This document shows, piece by piece, positions 49,528-57,208 of a stretch of DNA of 64,000 nt (position 1 is its first letter; every line of letters starts with the position of its first letter). A program made the position numbers and the translations under genes. A model generated the notes under the pieces. That model did no database searches, was not told the DNA's origin, and saw only the letters and a list, made by a program, of their open reading frames with translations. The stretch covers positions 372,001-436,000 of the forward strand of contig NZ_BSTX01000001.1 of NCBI RefSeq assembly GCF_030269765.1, in the 5' to 3' direction. Origin of the DNA: Actinorhabdospora filicis (lineage in GTDB: Bacteria > Actinomycetota > Actinomycetes > Mycobacteriales > Micromonosporaceae).

Positions 49528-50711
49528 GGAGACTGGCCCGCACCGAGGGGCTCACCGAGATCCAGCGCGACATCCTGGCGGCCGTGCGGGAGTTCACCGA
49601 GAAGGAGATCCTGCCGGTCGCCACCGGGCTGGAGCACCGCGACGAGTACCCCACCGCGATCGTGGAGGGCATGAAGGGGCTCGGGCTGTTCGGGCTGACG
49701 ATCCCCGGGGAGTACGGCGGCCTCGGCGAGTCGCTGCTGACCTACGCGCTGGTCGTGGAGGAGCTGGCGCGCGGCTGGATGAGCGTGTCCGGCATCGTCA
49801 ACACCCACTTCATCGTCGCCCACCTGCTCGCCCACCACGGGACGGAAGAGCAGCGCGCGCGGTACCTGCCGCGCATGGCCACCGGGGAGGTGCGCGGGGC
49901 GTTCTCCATGTCGGAGCCCGGCGTCGGCTCCGACGTGGCGGCCCTGCGCACGCGCGCCCGGCGCGACGGGGACGAGTACGTCCTGGACGGGCAGAAGATG
50001 TGGCTGACCAACGGCGCCACGTCGAACCTGGTCGCCGTGCTGTGCCGCACCGGCGAGGGCGAGGGGCATCGCGGGCTGTCGGCGTTCCTGGTGGAGAAGG
50101 AGCCGGGCTTCGGCGAGGTCCGGCCGGGCCTGACGGTCCCCGGGAAGATCGAGAAGATGGGCTACAAGGGCGTCGACACCACCGAGCTCATCCTGGACGG
50201 GCTGCGGCTGCCGGCCTCGGCGATCCTCGGCGAGGCGCCCGGGCGCGGCTTCTACCAGATGATGGACGGCGTCGAGGTCGGCCGCGTGAACGTGGCGGCG
50301 CGCGGCTGCGGCGTGGCCCTGCGCGCCTTCGAGCTGGGCGTGTCCTACGCGCAGCAGCGGCGGGCCTTCGGCAAGCCCATCGCCGGGCACCAGGCGATCT
50401 CCTTCAAGCTCGCCGAGATGGCCACCAAGGTCGAGGCCGCCCACCAGATGATGGTCATGGCCGCCCGCCGCAAGGACGGCGGCGACCGCAACGACCTGGA
50501 GGCGGGCATGGCCAAGTACCTCGCGGCCGAGTACTGCAAGGAGGTCGTGGAGGACGCCTTCCGCATCCACGGCGGCTACGGCTACGCCAGGGAATACGAG
50601 ATCGAGCGGCTCTACCGGGAGGCGCCGATGCTGCTGATCGGCGAGGGCACCGCCGAGATCCAGAAGACGATCATCGCGCGGCGGCTCCTGGAGGAGTACA
50701 AGGCGGACTGA
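49524..50711 (+). CDS. mcd: Acyl-CoA dehydrogenase (methylsuccinyl-CoA dehydrogenase)
   Basis: From the ATG at 49524 this is a 395-aa flavoprotein dehydrogenase. The N-terminal helical domain is followed by the FAD-binding beta domain (AFSMSEPGVGSDVAALRTRA, KMWLTNGATSNL) and the C-terminal helical domain (QRRAFGKPIAGHQAISFKLAEMA, EDAFRIHGGYGYAREYEIERLYREA with the usual catalytic Glu in the last part). In context it should oxidise methylsuccinyl-CoA to mesaconyl-CoA. It is shorter than the 550-aa proteobacterial Mcd, as usual for ordinary acyl-CoA dehydrogenases, so the substrate is inferred from the operon. Confidence 0.9.
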   Translation: MRRLARTEGLTEIQRDILAAVREFTEKEILPVATGLEHRDEYPTAIVEGMKGLGLFGLTIPGEYGGLGESLLTYALVVEELARGWMSVSGIVNTHFIVAHLLAHHGTEEQRARYLPRMATGEVRGAFSMSEPGVGSDVAALRTRARRDGDEYVLDGQKMWLTNGATSNLVAVLCRTGEGEGHRGLSAFLVEKEPGFGEVRPGLTVPGKIEKMGYKGVDTTELILDGLRLPASAILGEAPGRGFYQMMDGVEVGRVNVAARGCGVALRAFELGVSYAQQRRAFGKPIAGHQAISFKLAEMATKVEAAHQMMVMAARRKDGGDRNDLEAGMAKYLAAEYCKEVVEDAFRIHGGYGYAREYEIERLYREAPMLLIGEGTAEIQKTIIARRLLEEYKAD

Positions 50712-50714
50712 GAC

Positions 50715-50756
50715 CCCGGCGCCGCGCGGCCCTCCTCCCGCACGCGCGGCGCCGGG
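50715..50756. terminator. Terminator at end of ethylmalonyl-CoA operon
   Basis: CCCGGCGCCGCGCG (50715-50728) and CGCGCGGCGCCGGG (50743-50756) form a perfect 14-bp stem with a 14-base loop between two convergent stop codons. Confidence 0.78.
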
Positions 50757-50760
50757 CGTC

Positions 50761-51396
50761 CTACAGCCGCGCCGCCACCGCGGCGCGCAGCTCGGGCAGC
50801 CGGTCCCAGATCCCGCCGGGGCACAGGGTGTTATTGAAGTCCTTGTGCCCGTAGATCTCGGTCGCCGGGATCCGGTACTGCTGGCAGACGTAGGCGCAGA
50901 AGGCGATCAGGCTCTCCCACTGGGCGGCCGGGACGGGCTCGCCGGTGTGGTAGCTGCCGTCGTTCTCGATGCCGATGGCCTGGGAGTTCTGGCCGACGCA
51001 GTGCGCGCCCTGGATCATGCGCGTGCCGCCGGTCAGCATCTCCAGGCTGCGGTGGCGGCCCTCGGTGAGGTACCCGCCGCGGCTGTTGGTGAAGTGCTGG
51101 CCGGAGTCGAGCCAGCCGTTGCCGTCCATGTGCAGGTCCTGGATGTCACGCGAGTTCTGGAAGGCGTAGGCCAGGGAGAAGTCGGTGACGTTCGGGAAGG
51201 CGGTGTGGTGGACGATGATCTTGTTCGGCCGGTTCTTCACCACCGTCACCGCCGAGGACGGCGGCCGCGCGCCCCACTCGGCGCACGAGTAGATGCGCGG
51301 CTTCGGGACGGCCGCGTTCGCCGCCGAGAGCGGCAGGGCCGCCGCGGTCGCGGCGGCGGTGATGCCGGTGAGCAGGGTCCGCCGGGTCGTGCCCAT
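50761..51396 (-). CDS. Secreted peptidoglycan-recognition/N-acetylmuramoyl-L-alanine amidase
   Basis: This 211-aa protein has a likely Tat signal (MGTTRRTLLTGITAAATAAALPLSAANA). The mature part is an amidase_2/PGRP domain: CAEWGARPP, NKIIVHHTAFPNVTDFS (first zinc His), IQDLHMDGNGWLDSGQHF, SQAIGIENDGSYHTGEPVP and IYGHKDFNNTLCPGG (late His and the Cys ligand). Such enzymes cut the amide between N-acetylmuramic acid and the stem peptide. It is 58 bp downstream of the GH25 gene on the same strand but separated by a terminator, so it is probably a separate transcript. Confidence 0.93.
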   Translation of the reverse strand: MGTTRRTLLTGITAAATAAALPLSAANAAVPKPRIYSCAEWGARPPSSAVTVVKNRPNKIIVHHTAFPNVTDFSLAYAFQNSRDIQDLHMDGNGWLDSGQHFTNSRGGYLTEGRHRSLEMLTGGTRMIQGAHCVGQNSQAIGIENDGSYHTGEPVPAAQWESLIAFCAYVCQQYRIPATEIYGHKDFNNTLCPGGIWDRLPELRAAVAARL

Positions 51397-51416
51397 GGTT
51401 ACCTCCGTGCGAAAGG

Positions 51417-51446
51417 GGAGCGGCCCCTCGCGTGAGGGGCCGCTCC
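51417..51446 (-). terminator. Terminator after GH25 gene
   Basis: GGAGCGGCCCCTC and GAGGGGCCGCTCC form a perfect 13-bp stem with a GCGT loop just after the GH25 stop and before the amidase start. Confidence 0.8.
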
Positions 51447-51454
51447 GGGGTGGG

Positions 51455-52213
51455 TCACGCCGTGTTGTTGGCCAGGGCGAGGAGACGGGCCCGGGATCCG
51501 TTGAACACGTTCCGGTCGGCGTTGCCGCTGATGCCGGGGACGGAACCGCTGGAGGTGTACTGCCAGATGGTGTAGACGGGCCAGCCGGCGGGGATCGCCG
51601 GGCTGCCGGTCGTGTAGTGCGCGACCCAGAGCGGGTTGGTCGTGCCCCGCCCGGTCCAGCTTCCGGTGCACTGGTTCCACCAGCTGGCCGCCGTGTAGAT
51701 CACGACGTCGCGGCCGGTGCGCGACTTGTACGTGTTGGCGAAGTCGGTGATCCAGTTGCGGATGCCGGTGGTGCTCAGGCCGTAGCAGGTGCCGCCCGAG
51801 TAGGGGTTCCACTCGATGTCGAGCGCGCCCGGGAGGGTCAGGTTGTCGGCCGACCAGCCGCCGCCGTTGTTGACGAAGTAGTTCGCCTGCGTGGCGCCGG
51901 AGGAGATGTTGGGACGCGCGAAGTGGTACGCGCCCCGGATGACGCCCGCGTAGTAGGCGTTGGGGTAGTTGGTGTTGAAGGAGGGGTCCTTGTACGTGGT
52001 GCCCTCGGTCGCCTTGATGTAGGCGAACTCGATGCCCGCGTTGCGGGCCGCCGTCCAGTTCACGGTGCCCTGCCAGTGGGACACGTCGACGCCCTGGGGG
52101 TTGGCCTGCGTGGAGACGTCCGCCTGCGCCGATGCCGGGACGGCGAGGAGGGATCCGATGGTCATGACGGCCGCCGCGGCGAACGCGAGCAGGCGCGGTA
52201 AAGCCTTGCGCAT
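51455..52213 (-). CDS. Secreted GH25 lysozyme-like muramidase
   Basis: From the ATG at 52213 this is a 252-aa protein with a Sec signal peptide (MRKALPRLLAFAAAAVMTIGSLLAVPASAQA). The GH25 barrel shows GVDVSHWQGTVNWTAARNAGIEFAYIKATEGTTYKDPSF (catalytic Asp near its start and the conserved KATEG), GAYHFARPN, LDIEWNPYSGGTCYG (DIE catalytic Glu) and a terminal WQYTSSG. It hydrolyses the glycan backbone of peptidoglycan. A small hairpin (52240-52259) sits in the leader. Confidence 0.94.
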   Translation of the reverse strand: MRKALPRLLAFAAAAVMTIGSLLAVPASAQADVSTQANPQGVDVSHWQGTVNWTAARNAGIEFAYIKATEGTTYKDPSFNTNYPNAYYAGVIRGAYHFARPNISSGATQANYFVNNGGGWSADNLTLPGALDIEWNPYSGGTCYGLSTTGIRNWITDFANTYKSRTGRDVVIYTAASWWNQCTGSWTGRGTTNPLWVAHYTTGSPAIPAGWPVYTIWQYTSSGSVPGISGNADRNVFNGSRARLLALANNTA

Positions 52214-52239
52214 GGGTGGTGCTCCTTGATGGTTGCCGG

Positions 52240-52259
52240 ACCGCTCTGCCGGGAGCGGT
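52240..52259 (-). promoter_or_regulatory. Leader hairpin before GH25 gene
   Basis: ACCGCTC (52240-52246) and GAGCGGT (52253-52259) form a 7-bp stem with a 6-base loop, 27 bases upstream of the ATG. It may be part of the untranslated leader. Confidence 0.3.
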
Positions 52260-52409
52260 GTAGGAGCATCGTGGCAGAAAACTCCGCGCGGCAAAAGTGT
52301 TGTGAAGCTTTCCGACATGCATTTAGGACGGGTTTAACCCGGCCGTCCCTTATGGACCGGCCGGGCGTCATCGTGGCCGCGCGGTGCGGCGACGTGGGCC
52401 GTGCGCGGC

Positions 52410-52718
52410 CTAGGCGTCCCCGGCCAGGTGCCGCTCGATCGTGGCGACCTTCGCCGTCAGCCCGTCCACCCGGCCCGGGTGGTAGTCGAGCTTGATGACG
52501 GTGCTGACGCGCGGCGCCCGCGCGGCCACCGCCTCGATCGCGGCCTGCACCACCGCCATCACCTCGGCCAGGCTCTCGCCCTCGACCAGGGTGAACATCG
52601 CGTCGGTGCGGTTGGGCAGCCCCGAGTCCCGCACCACGCGCACGGCCTCGGCGACGATCTCCCCGACGTGCTCACCCACTCCCAGCGGGGTGACGCTGAA
52701 GGCGACCAGCGCGGACAT
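52410..52718 (-). CDS. Thiamine-binding (MTH1187/DUF77-like) protein
   Basis: This 102-aa protein has the ferredoxin-like fold pattern of the MTH1187/YkoF-type thiamine-binding family: [61 protein letters not shown] followed by [12 protein letters not shown]. Members bind thiamine or its precursors. It lies between the GH25 gene and the methyltransferase gene on the same strand, 56 bp after the latter. No TPP riboswitch is visible. Confidence 0.85.
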   Translation of the reverse strand: MSALVAFSVTPLGVGEHVGEIVAEAVRVVRDSGLPNRTDAMFTLVEGESLAEVMAVVQAAIEAVAARAPRVSTVIKLDYHPGRVDGLTAKVATIERHLAGDA

Positions 52719-52774
52719 GACGGCTCCTCTCGACGGCCGGGACCAGGATAGGCACGCCCGGGCGGGAGCGTCCC

Positions 52775-53794
52775 TCAGTCCGGGCGGACCACCGTCACCA
52801 CGTGCATCGTCATCGCCGCCAGGAACGGGCCCGTGGCCAGGTGGTCCAGCCACCGCTCGGCCTCGGGCTCCACGAAGTACCCGGCCTCCACCGCCCGCGT
52901 CGTCACCCGCCGGAACCCGAAGATCGCGTCGGCGGCCGCCCGGTCCCGGAACACCGGCGTCACCGGCGTCACGTCGGCCACCTCGAAGCCCACCGCCGCC
53001 GCCAGCCGCGGCAGCTCCCGCCCGATCGTGGCGTTGCGCACGACCCGGTCGGCGACGAAGCGCGCGTAGCGCCGCGCCAGGTCCCGCTCCGGGTGGTCGA
53101 TGGCCAGCGAGTCCCAGTCCGGCTCGCCCATGACGAGGCGCCCGCCCGGCCGCAGCACCCGCCACGCCTCGGCCAGCACCCGCCCCGGCTCGGCGACGTG
53201 CTGCACGACCCGGTCGGTGCGCGCGCGGTCGACGGAGGCGTCCGGCAGCGGCAGCTCGTGCAGGTCGCCGTGGACGAGGTCCAGCGCGGTGGCGTCCGGC
53301 CCGGCCGCCTCGGCCGCGCGGGCGAGCATGGCGGGATCGATGTCGACGCCGATCACCGCGCTTCCCGCCGCCAGCATCGCCGCCAGGTCGGCCCCCGCGC
53401 CGCAGCCCAGGTCGGCCACCGTCAGGCCCGGGCCCAGCTCCAGCCGCTCCATGACGACCTCCTTGTAGGACCGGCCCGCCGCGCTGGCCGCCGCGCTCCG
53501 CAGGTACTCCCCCGGCTCCGGCGCGACCGCCTCGAAGACCTCGCGCGCCGCCCGCCGTCCCCGCGCCAGCTCGGCGTGCCCTTCGGCGGTGAGCCGCGCC
53601 GGGCGCCGCCGTCCCGGCTCCTCGGCGAACTCCACGAACCCCTTCGCGCGCAACCGGTTGAGCGCGCTGTACAGGCTGCTCTCGCCGAGGCGCGACCCGG
53701 CGATCCGCTCGATGGCGGCGTTCAGCGCGTAGCCGTGCATGGGGCCGTCGGCGAGGGCGGAGAGGACCAGGAGCTGCGCGTCACGTGTCTGCAT
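52775..53794 (-). CDS. PadR-type HTH fused to SAM-dependent methyltransferase
   Basis: From the ATG at 53794 this is a 339-aa continuous frame. Residues about 1-80 are a PadR-family winged helix ([45 protein letters not shown]). Residues about 90-330 are a class I methyltransferase with motif [17 protein letters not shown], acidic [36 protein letters not shown] and [21 protein letters not shown]. Methyltransferases of the UbiE/Methyltransf_11 group methylate small molecules. A DNA-binding domain joined to one is unusual. No stop or frame break is visible between the parts. Confidence 0.85.
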   Translation of the reverse strand: MQTRDAQLLVLSALADGPMHGYALNAAIERIAGSRLGESSLYSALNRLRAKGFVEFAEEPGRRRPARLTAEGHAELARGRRAAREVFEAVAPEPGEYLRSAAASAAGRSYKEVVMERLELGPGLTVADLGCGAGADLAAMLAAGSAVIGVDIDPAMLARAAEAAGPDATALDLVHGDLHELPLPDASVDRARTDRVVQHVAEPGRVLAEAWRVLRPGGRLVMGEPDWDSLAIDHPERDLARRYARFVADRVVRNATIGRELPRLAAAVGFEVADVTPVTPVFRDRAAADAIFGFRRVTTRAVEAGYFVEPEAERWLDHLATGPFLAAMTMHVVTVVRPD

Positions 53795-53841
53795 GGGCGG
53801 GATGCTACGCAGGGGGTACTGCGCGGCGTGGAGTAGTGAAT

Positions 53842-54426
53842 TCAGTTCACCGCCGCCAGCCACTCCCCCAGCAGCGTGAACACCGATTCCCGCCGCCAGC
53901 CCTCCAGCAGCCGGACCCGCTCGCGCTCGTCCAGCGCCGCCAGGGTCGTGTGCTCGCCGCTCGGGATGAACACCCGCCACAGCTGCGCCCACACCCCGGG
54001 CGTCTCCGCGCCGATCGGCACCGGCGAGACCGTCCCGGGGCGGCCCTCGTCGCAGAACGTGCGCGACGCGCCGTCCGGGCCGATGTACACCAGCACCGAC
54101 GTGAACCGCGCCGCGCGGGAGCGGGTCAGGTCGGCCAGCGCCACCACGCCGCGCGCGCCCGCCGAGGCCAGCAGCGGCTTGGCGAGCGCGCCGGGGAACC
54201 CGCCGAGCTCGTCGATGGAGAAGCCGGAGTCCTCCACGATGACCGGCCCGCCCAGGACGCGGTGGGCCTGACGGGCCTTGTGCTCGGCGACCTCGCGCAC
54301 GTCCACCGACTGGATCTCGTCCAGCTCGACGCCGACGGCGCGGACGTCGAAGCCGCGCAGGGCCTCGCGGGCGGCGGCGAGCTTGGCGTCGTTGCCGGTC
54401 ACGAAGGACACCGTGTGCGCCGTCAC
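53842..54426 (-). CDS. Diverged RdgB/HAM1-like non-canonical purine NTP pyrophosphatase
   Basis: From the GTG at 54426 this is a 194-aa protein. It keeps the N-terminal substrate loop VSFVTGNDAKLAAAREAL, the metal region GGPVIVEDSGFSIDELGGFPGAL and, later, FIPSGEHTTLAALDERER. The usual GFGYDPIF motif of RdgB is not present. In its place is GVWAQLWRVFIP, so nucleotide specificity may differ. The family hydrolyses ITP, XTP and dITP to cleanse the nucleotide pool. No ribosome site is obvious, so the start is uncertain. It is divergent from valS. Confidence 0.75.
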   Translation of the reverse strand: MTAHTVSFVTGNDAKLAAAREALRGFDVRAVGVELDEIQSVDVREVAEHKARQAHRVLGGPVIVEDSGFSIDELGGFPGALAKPLLASAGARGVVALADLTRSRAARFTSVLVYIGPDGASRTFCDEGRPGTVSPVPIGAETPGVWAQLWRVFIPSGEHTTLAALDERERVRLLEGWRRESVFTLLGEWLAAVN

Positions 54427-54549
54427 GAGATCATCACGAACCGGAGCGTATCGGGCGGCGATCTTCACCCGTCCGCGCCACGCTGGCGGGCCCGCCGGAG
54501 CGGCCGATACACACGCGACGCCCCTCCCACCGGCCGGTAACCTTCGACC

Positions 54550-57105
54550 ATGACGAACTACTCCCAGCCCCCGCGCGTGCCAGAGAAACCGACCCTCGAC
54601 GGGTTGGAGGCCAAGTGGGTACGGGTATGGGAGGAGCAGGGCACCTACCGCTTCGACCGGTCGCGGACCCGCGAGGAGATCTTCTCGATCGACACGCCCC
54701 CTCCGACCGTCTCCGGCTCGCTGCACATCGGGCACGCGTTCTCCTACACCCACACCGACGCCATCGCGCGCTTCCAGCGCATGCGCGGCCGCGAGGTGTT
54801 CTACCCGATGGGCTGGGACGACAACGGCCTGCCCACCGAGCGGCGGGTGCAGAACTACTTCGGCGTGCGCTGCGACCCGTCGGTGCCCTACGACCCGGAC
54901 TTCACGCCGCCGGAGAAGCCCGGCAAGCAGCAGGTGCCGGTCTCGCGCGGCAACTTCATCGAGCTGTGCCAGCGGCTGACCGCCGAGGACGAGAAGGCCT
55001 TCGAGGAGCTGTGGCGGCACCTGGGCCTGTCGGTGGACTGGTCGATGACCTACGCCACGATCGACGCGAACTCGCGGGCGGCGGCGCAGCGCGCGTTCCT
55101 GCGCAACCTCGCGCGCGGTGAGGCGTACCTGTCCGAGGCCCCGACCCTGTGGGACGTCACGTTCCGCACCGCGGTGGCGCAGGCCGAGCTGGAGGACCGG
55201 GAGCGGCCCGGCGCCTACCACCACCTGACGTTCCACGCCCCGGACGGCGCCACCGTCGAGATCGCCACGACCCGCCCGGAGCTGCTCCCGGCGTGCGTGG
55301 CGCTGGTGGCGCACCCCGACGACGAGCGGTACCGGCCGCTGTTCGGCTCGACGGTCCGCACGCCGGTGTTCGGCGTGGACGTGCCGGTGGTCGCCCACCG
55401 CCTCGCCGACCCGGAGAAGGGCACCGGCATCGCGATGGTGTGCACCTTCGGCGACACCACCGACGTGGTGTGGTGGCGCGAGCTGGCCCTGGAGACCCGC
55501 TCGGTCCTCGGTTTCGACGGCCGGATCCTGGCCGAGCCGCCGCGCGGGCTCACCGACCCCGCCGGGCTGGAGGCGTACGCGCAGCTGGCCGGGCTGACGG
55601 TCCACTCGGCGAAGGCGAAGGTCGTGGAGCTGCTGCGCGCGTCGGGGGACCTCCTGGGCGAGCCGCGCCAGATCTCGCACCCGGTGAAGTTCTTCGAGAA
55701 GGGCGACAAGCCCCTGGAGATCGTCACCACGCGGCAGTGGTACATCCGCAACGGCGGCCGGGACGCCGCGCTGCGCGAGCGGCTGCTGGAGCGCGGCCGT
55801 GAGCTCCAGTGGCATCCGGAGTACATGCGGCACCGTTACGAGTCCTGGGTCGGCGGCCTGGCCGGCGACTGGCTGATCTCGCGGCAGCGGTTCTTCGGCG
55901 TGCCGATCCCGGTGTGGTACCCCCTCGACGAGAACGGCGACCCGCGCCACGACGCCCCGATCGTCCCGGACGAGGCGTCCCTGCCGGTCGACCCGAGCTC
56001 CGAGGCGGCTCCCGGGTACACCGGCGCGCAGCGCGACGTCCCGGGCGGTTTCACCGGCGACCCCGACATCATGGACACCTGGGCGACGTCCTCGCTGACG
56101 CCGCAGATCGCCGGCGGCTGGGAGCGCGACCCGGACCTGTTCGCGCGCGTGTTCCCGATGGACCTGCGCCCACAGGCCCACGAGATCATCCGCACCTGGC
56201 TGTTCTCCACGGTCGTGCGTGCCCACCAGGAGTTCGGCACGCTGCCGTGGCGGCACGCGACCATCTCCGGCTGGATCGTGGACCCCGACCGCAAGAAGAT
56301 GTCGAAGTCCGTGGGCAACGTGGTGACGCCGATGGACCTGCTGGTGAAGTACTCCTCGGACGGCGTGCGCTACTGGGCGGCCTCGGCCCGGCCCGGCGCG
56401 GACACCGCCTTCGACGAGGGCCAGATGAAGGTGGGCCGCCGTCTGGCGACGAAGCTGCTGAACGCGAGCCGCTTCGTCCTGGGCATCGGCGCGACCGCCG
56501 CCCACGCCGCGGCGCCCGAGGCGGTCACCGAGCCCCTCGACCGCGCCCTGCTGGCCCGCCTCGCGCGCGCCGTGGACGCCGTCACCGCCGCCTTCGAGGC
56601 CTTCGACTACGGCAAGGCCCTGGCGGCGGCCGAGGAGTTCTTCTGGCTCTTCTGCGACGACTACGTGGAGCTGGTGAAGTCCCGCGCCTACGGCGAGCAC
56701 GGCGACACCGGGGCCGAGTCGGCGCGCGCGACCCTGGCGATCGCCCTGTCAGCGGTGCAGCGCCTGTTCGCGCCGGTCCTGCCCTACACCACCGAGGAGA
56801 CCTGGTCCTGGTGGCAGGACGGCTCGGTGCACCGCGCGGCCTGGCCGGCCCCGCTGATCGTCGAGGACGGCGACGAGCGCGTCCTGGACACCGCCACCGC
56901 GCTCATCGCGGCGGTGCGCAAGGCGAAGTCGGAGCAGAAGCTGTCCATGCGCGCCGAGGTCGCCTCGGTGCGCATCACGGCCGACGGCGAGACCATCGCC
57001 GCGGCCCGCCTGGTGCTGTCGGACGTGCGCAACGCCGGCAGCATCGGCGAGGCCGCACTGGAGGCGGTCTCCGGCGCGGAACTGGACGTGAAGGTCTCGG
57101 TCTAG
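54550..57105 (+). CDS. valS: Valyl-tRNA synthetase
   Basis: This 851-aa class I synthetase charges tRNA-Val. The HIGH motif is at residues 59-62 (VSGSLHIGHAFSYTHTD), followed by MGWDDNGLPTERRVQNYFGVRCD. An editing domain with TTRPELLPACVALVAHPDD lies around residues 235-260, and KMSKS is at 583-587 in PDRKKMSKSVGN. The C-terminal anticodon domain is present, but the long C-terminal coiled coil of E. coli ValS is not. That shorter architecture is the usual one for this DNGLPTERRVQ subgroup in actinobacteria. Confidence 0.96.
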   Translation: MTNYSQPPRVPEKPTLDGLEAKWVRVWEEQGTYRFDRSRTREEIFSIDTPPPTVSGSLHIGHAFSYTHTDAIARFQRMRGREVFYPMGWDDNGLPTERRVQNYFGVRCDPSVPYDPDFTPPEKPGKQQVPVSRGNFIELCQRLTAEDEKAFEELWRHLGLSVDWSMTYATIDANSRAAAQRAFLRNLARGEAYLSEAPTLWDVTFRTAVAQAELEDRERPGAYHHLTFHAPDGATVEIATTRPELLPACVALVAHPDDERYRPLFGSTVRTPVFGVDVPVVAHRLADPEKGTGIAMVCTFGDTTDVVWWRELALETRSVLGFDGRILAEPPRGLTDPAGLEAYAQLAGLTVHSAKAKVVELLRASGDLLGEPRQISHPVKFFEKGDKPLEIVTTRQWYIRNGGRDAALRERLLERGRELQWHPEYMRHRYESWVGGLAGDWLISRQRFFGVPIPVWYPLDENGDPRHDAPIVPDEASLPVDPSSEAAPGYTGAQRDVPGGFTGDPDIMDTWATSSLTPQIAGGWERDPDLFARVFPMDLRPQAHEIIRTWLFSTVVRAHQEFGTLPWRHATISGWIVDPDRKKMSKSVGNVVTPMDLLVKYSSDGVRYWAASARPGADTAFDEGQMKVGRRLATKLLNASRFVLGIGATAAHAAAPEAVTEPLDRALLARLARAVDAVTAAFEAFDYGKALAAAEEFFWLFCDDYVELVKSRAYGEHGDTGAESARATLAIALSAVQRLFAPVLPYTTEETWSWWQDGSVHRAAWPAPLIVEDGDERVLDTATALIAAVRKAKSEQKLSMRAEVASVRITADGETIAAARLVLSDVRNAGSIGEAALEAVSGAELDVKVSV

Positions 57106-57116
57106 GCGCGAACGGA

Positions 57117-57144
57117 CGGCGCGGCTCCGGGAGGGGCCGCGCCG
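57117..57144 (+). terminator. Terminator after valS
   Basis: CGGCGCGGC (57117-57125) and GCCGCGCCG (57136-57144) form a perfect 9-bp stem, with extra CC/GG pairing in the loop, 11 bases after the valS stop. Confidence 0.65.
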
Positions 57145-57208
57145 ACTGGGCCCGCCCTGCCCGGCGCGCCGCCACCCCATCCTCTCCCCTGCGGCGCATT
57201 CTGGCGAA

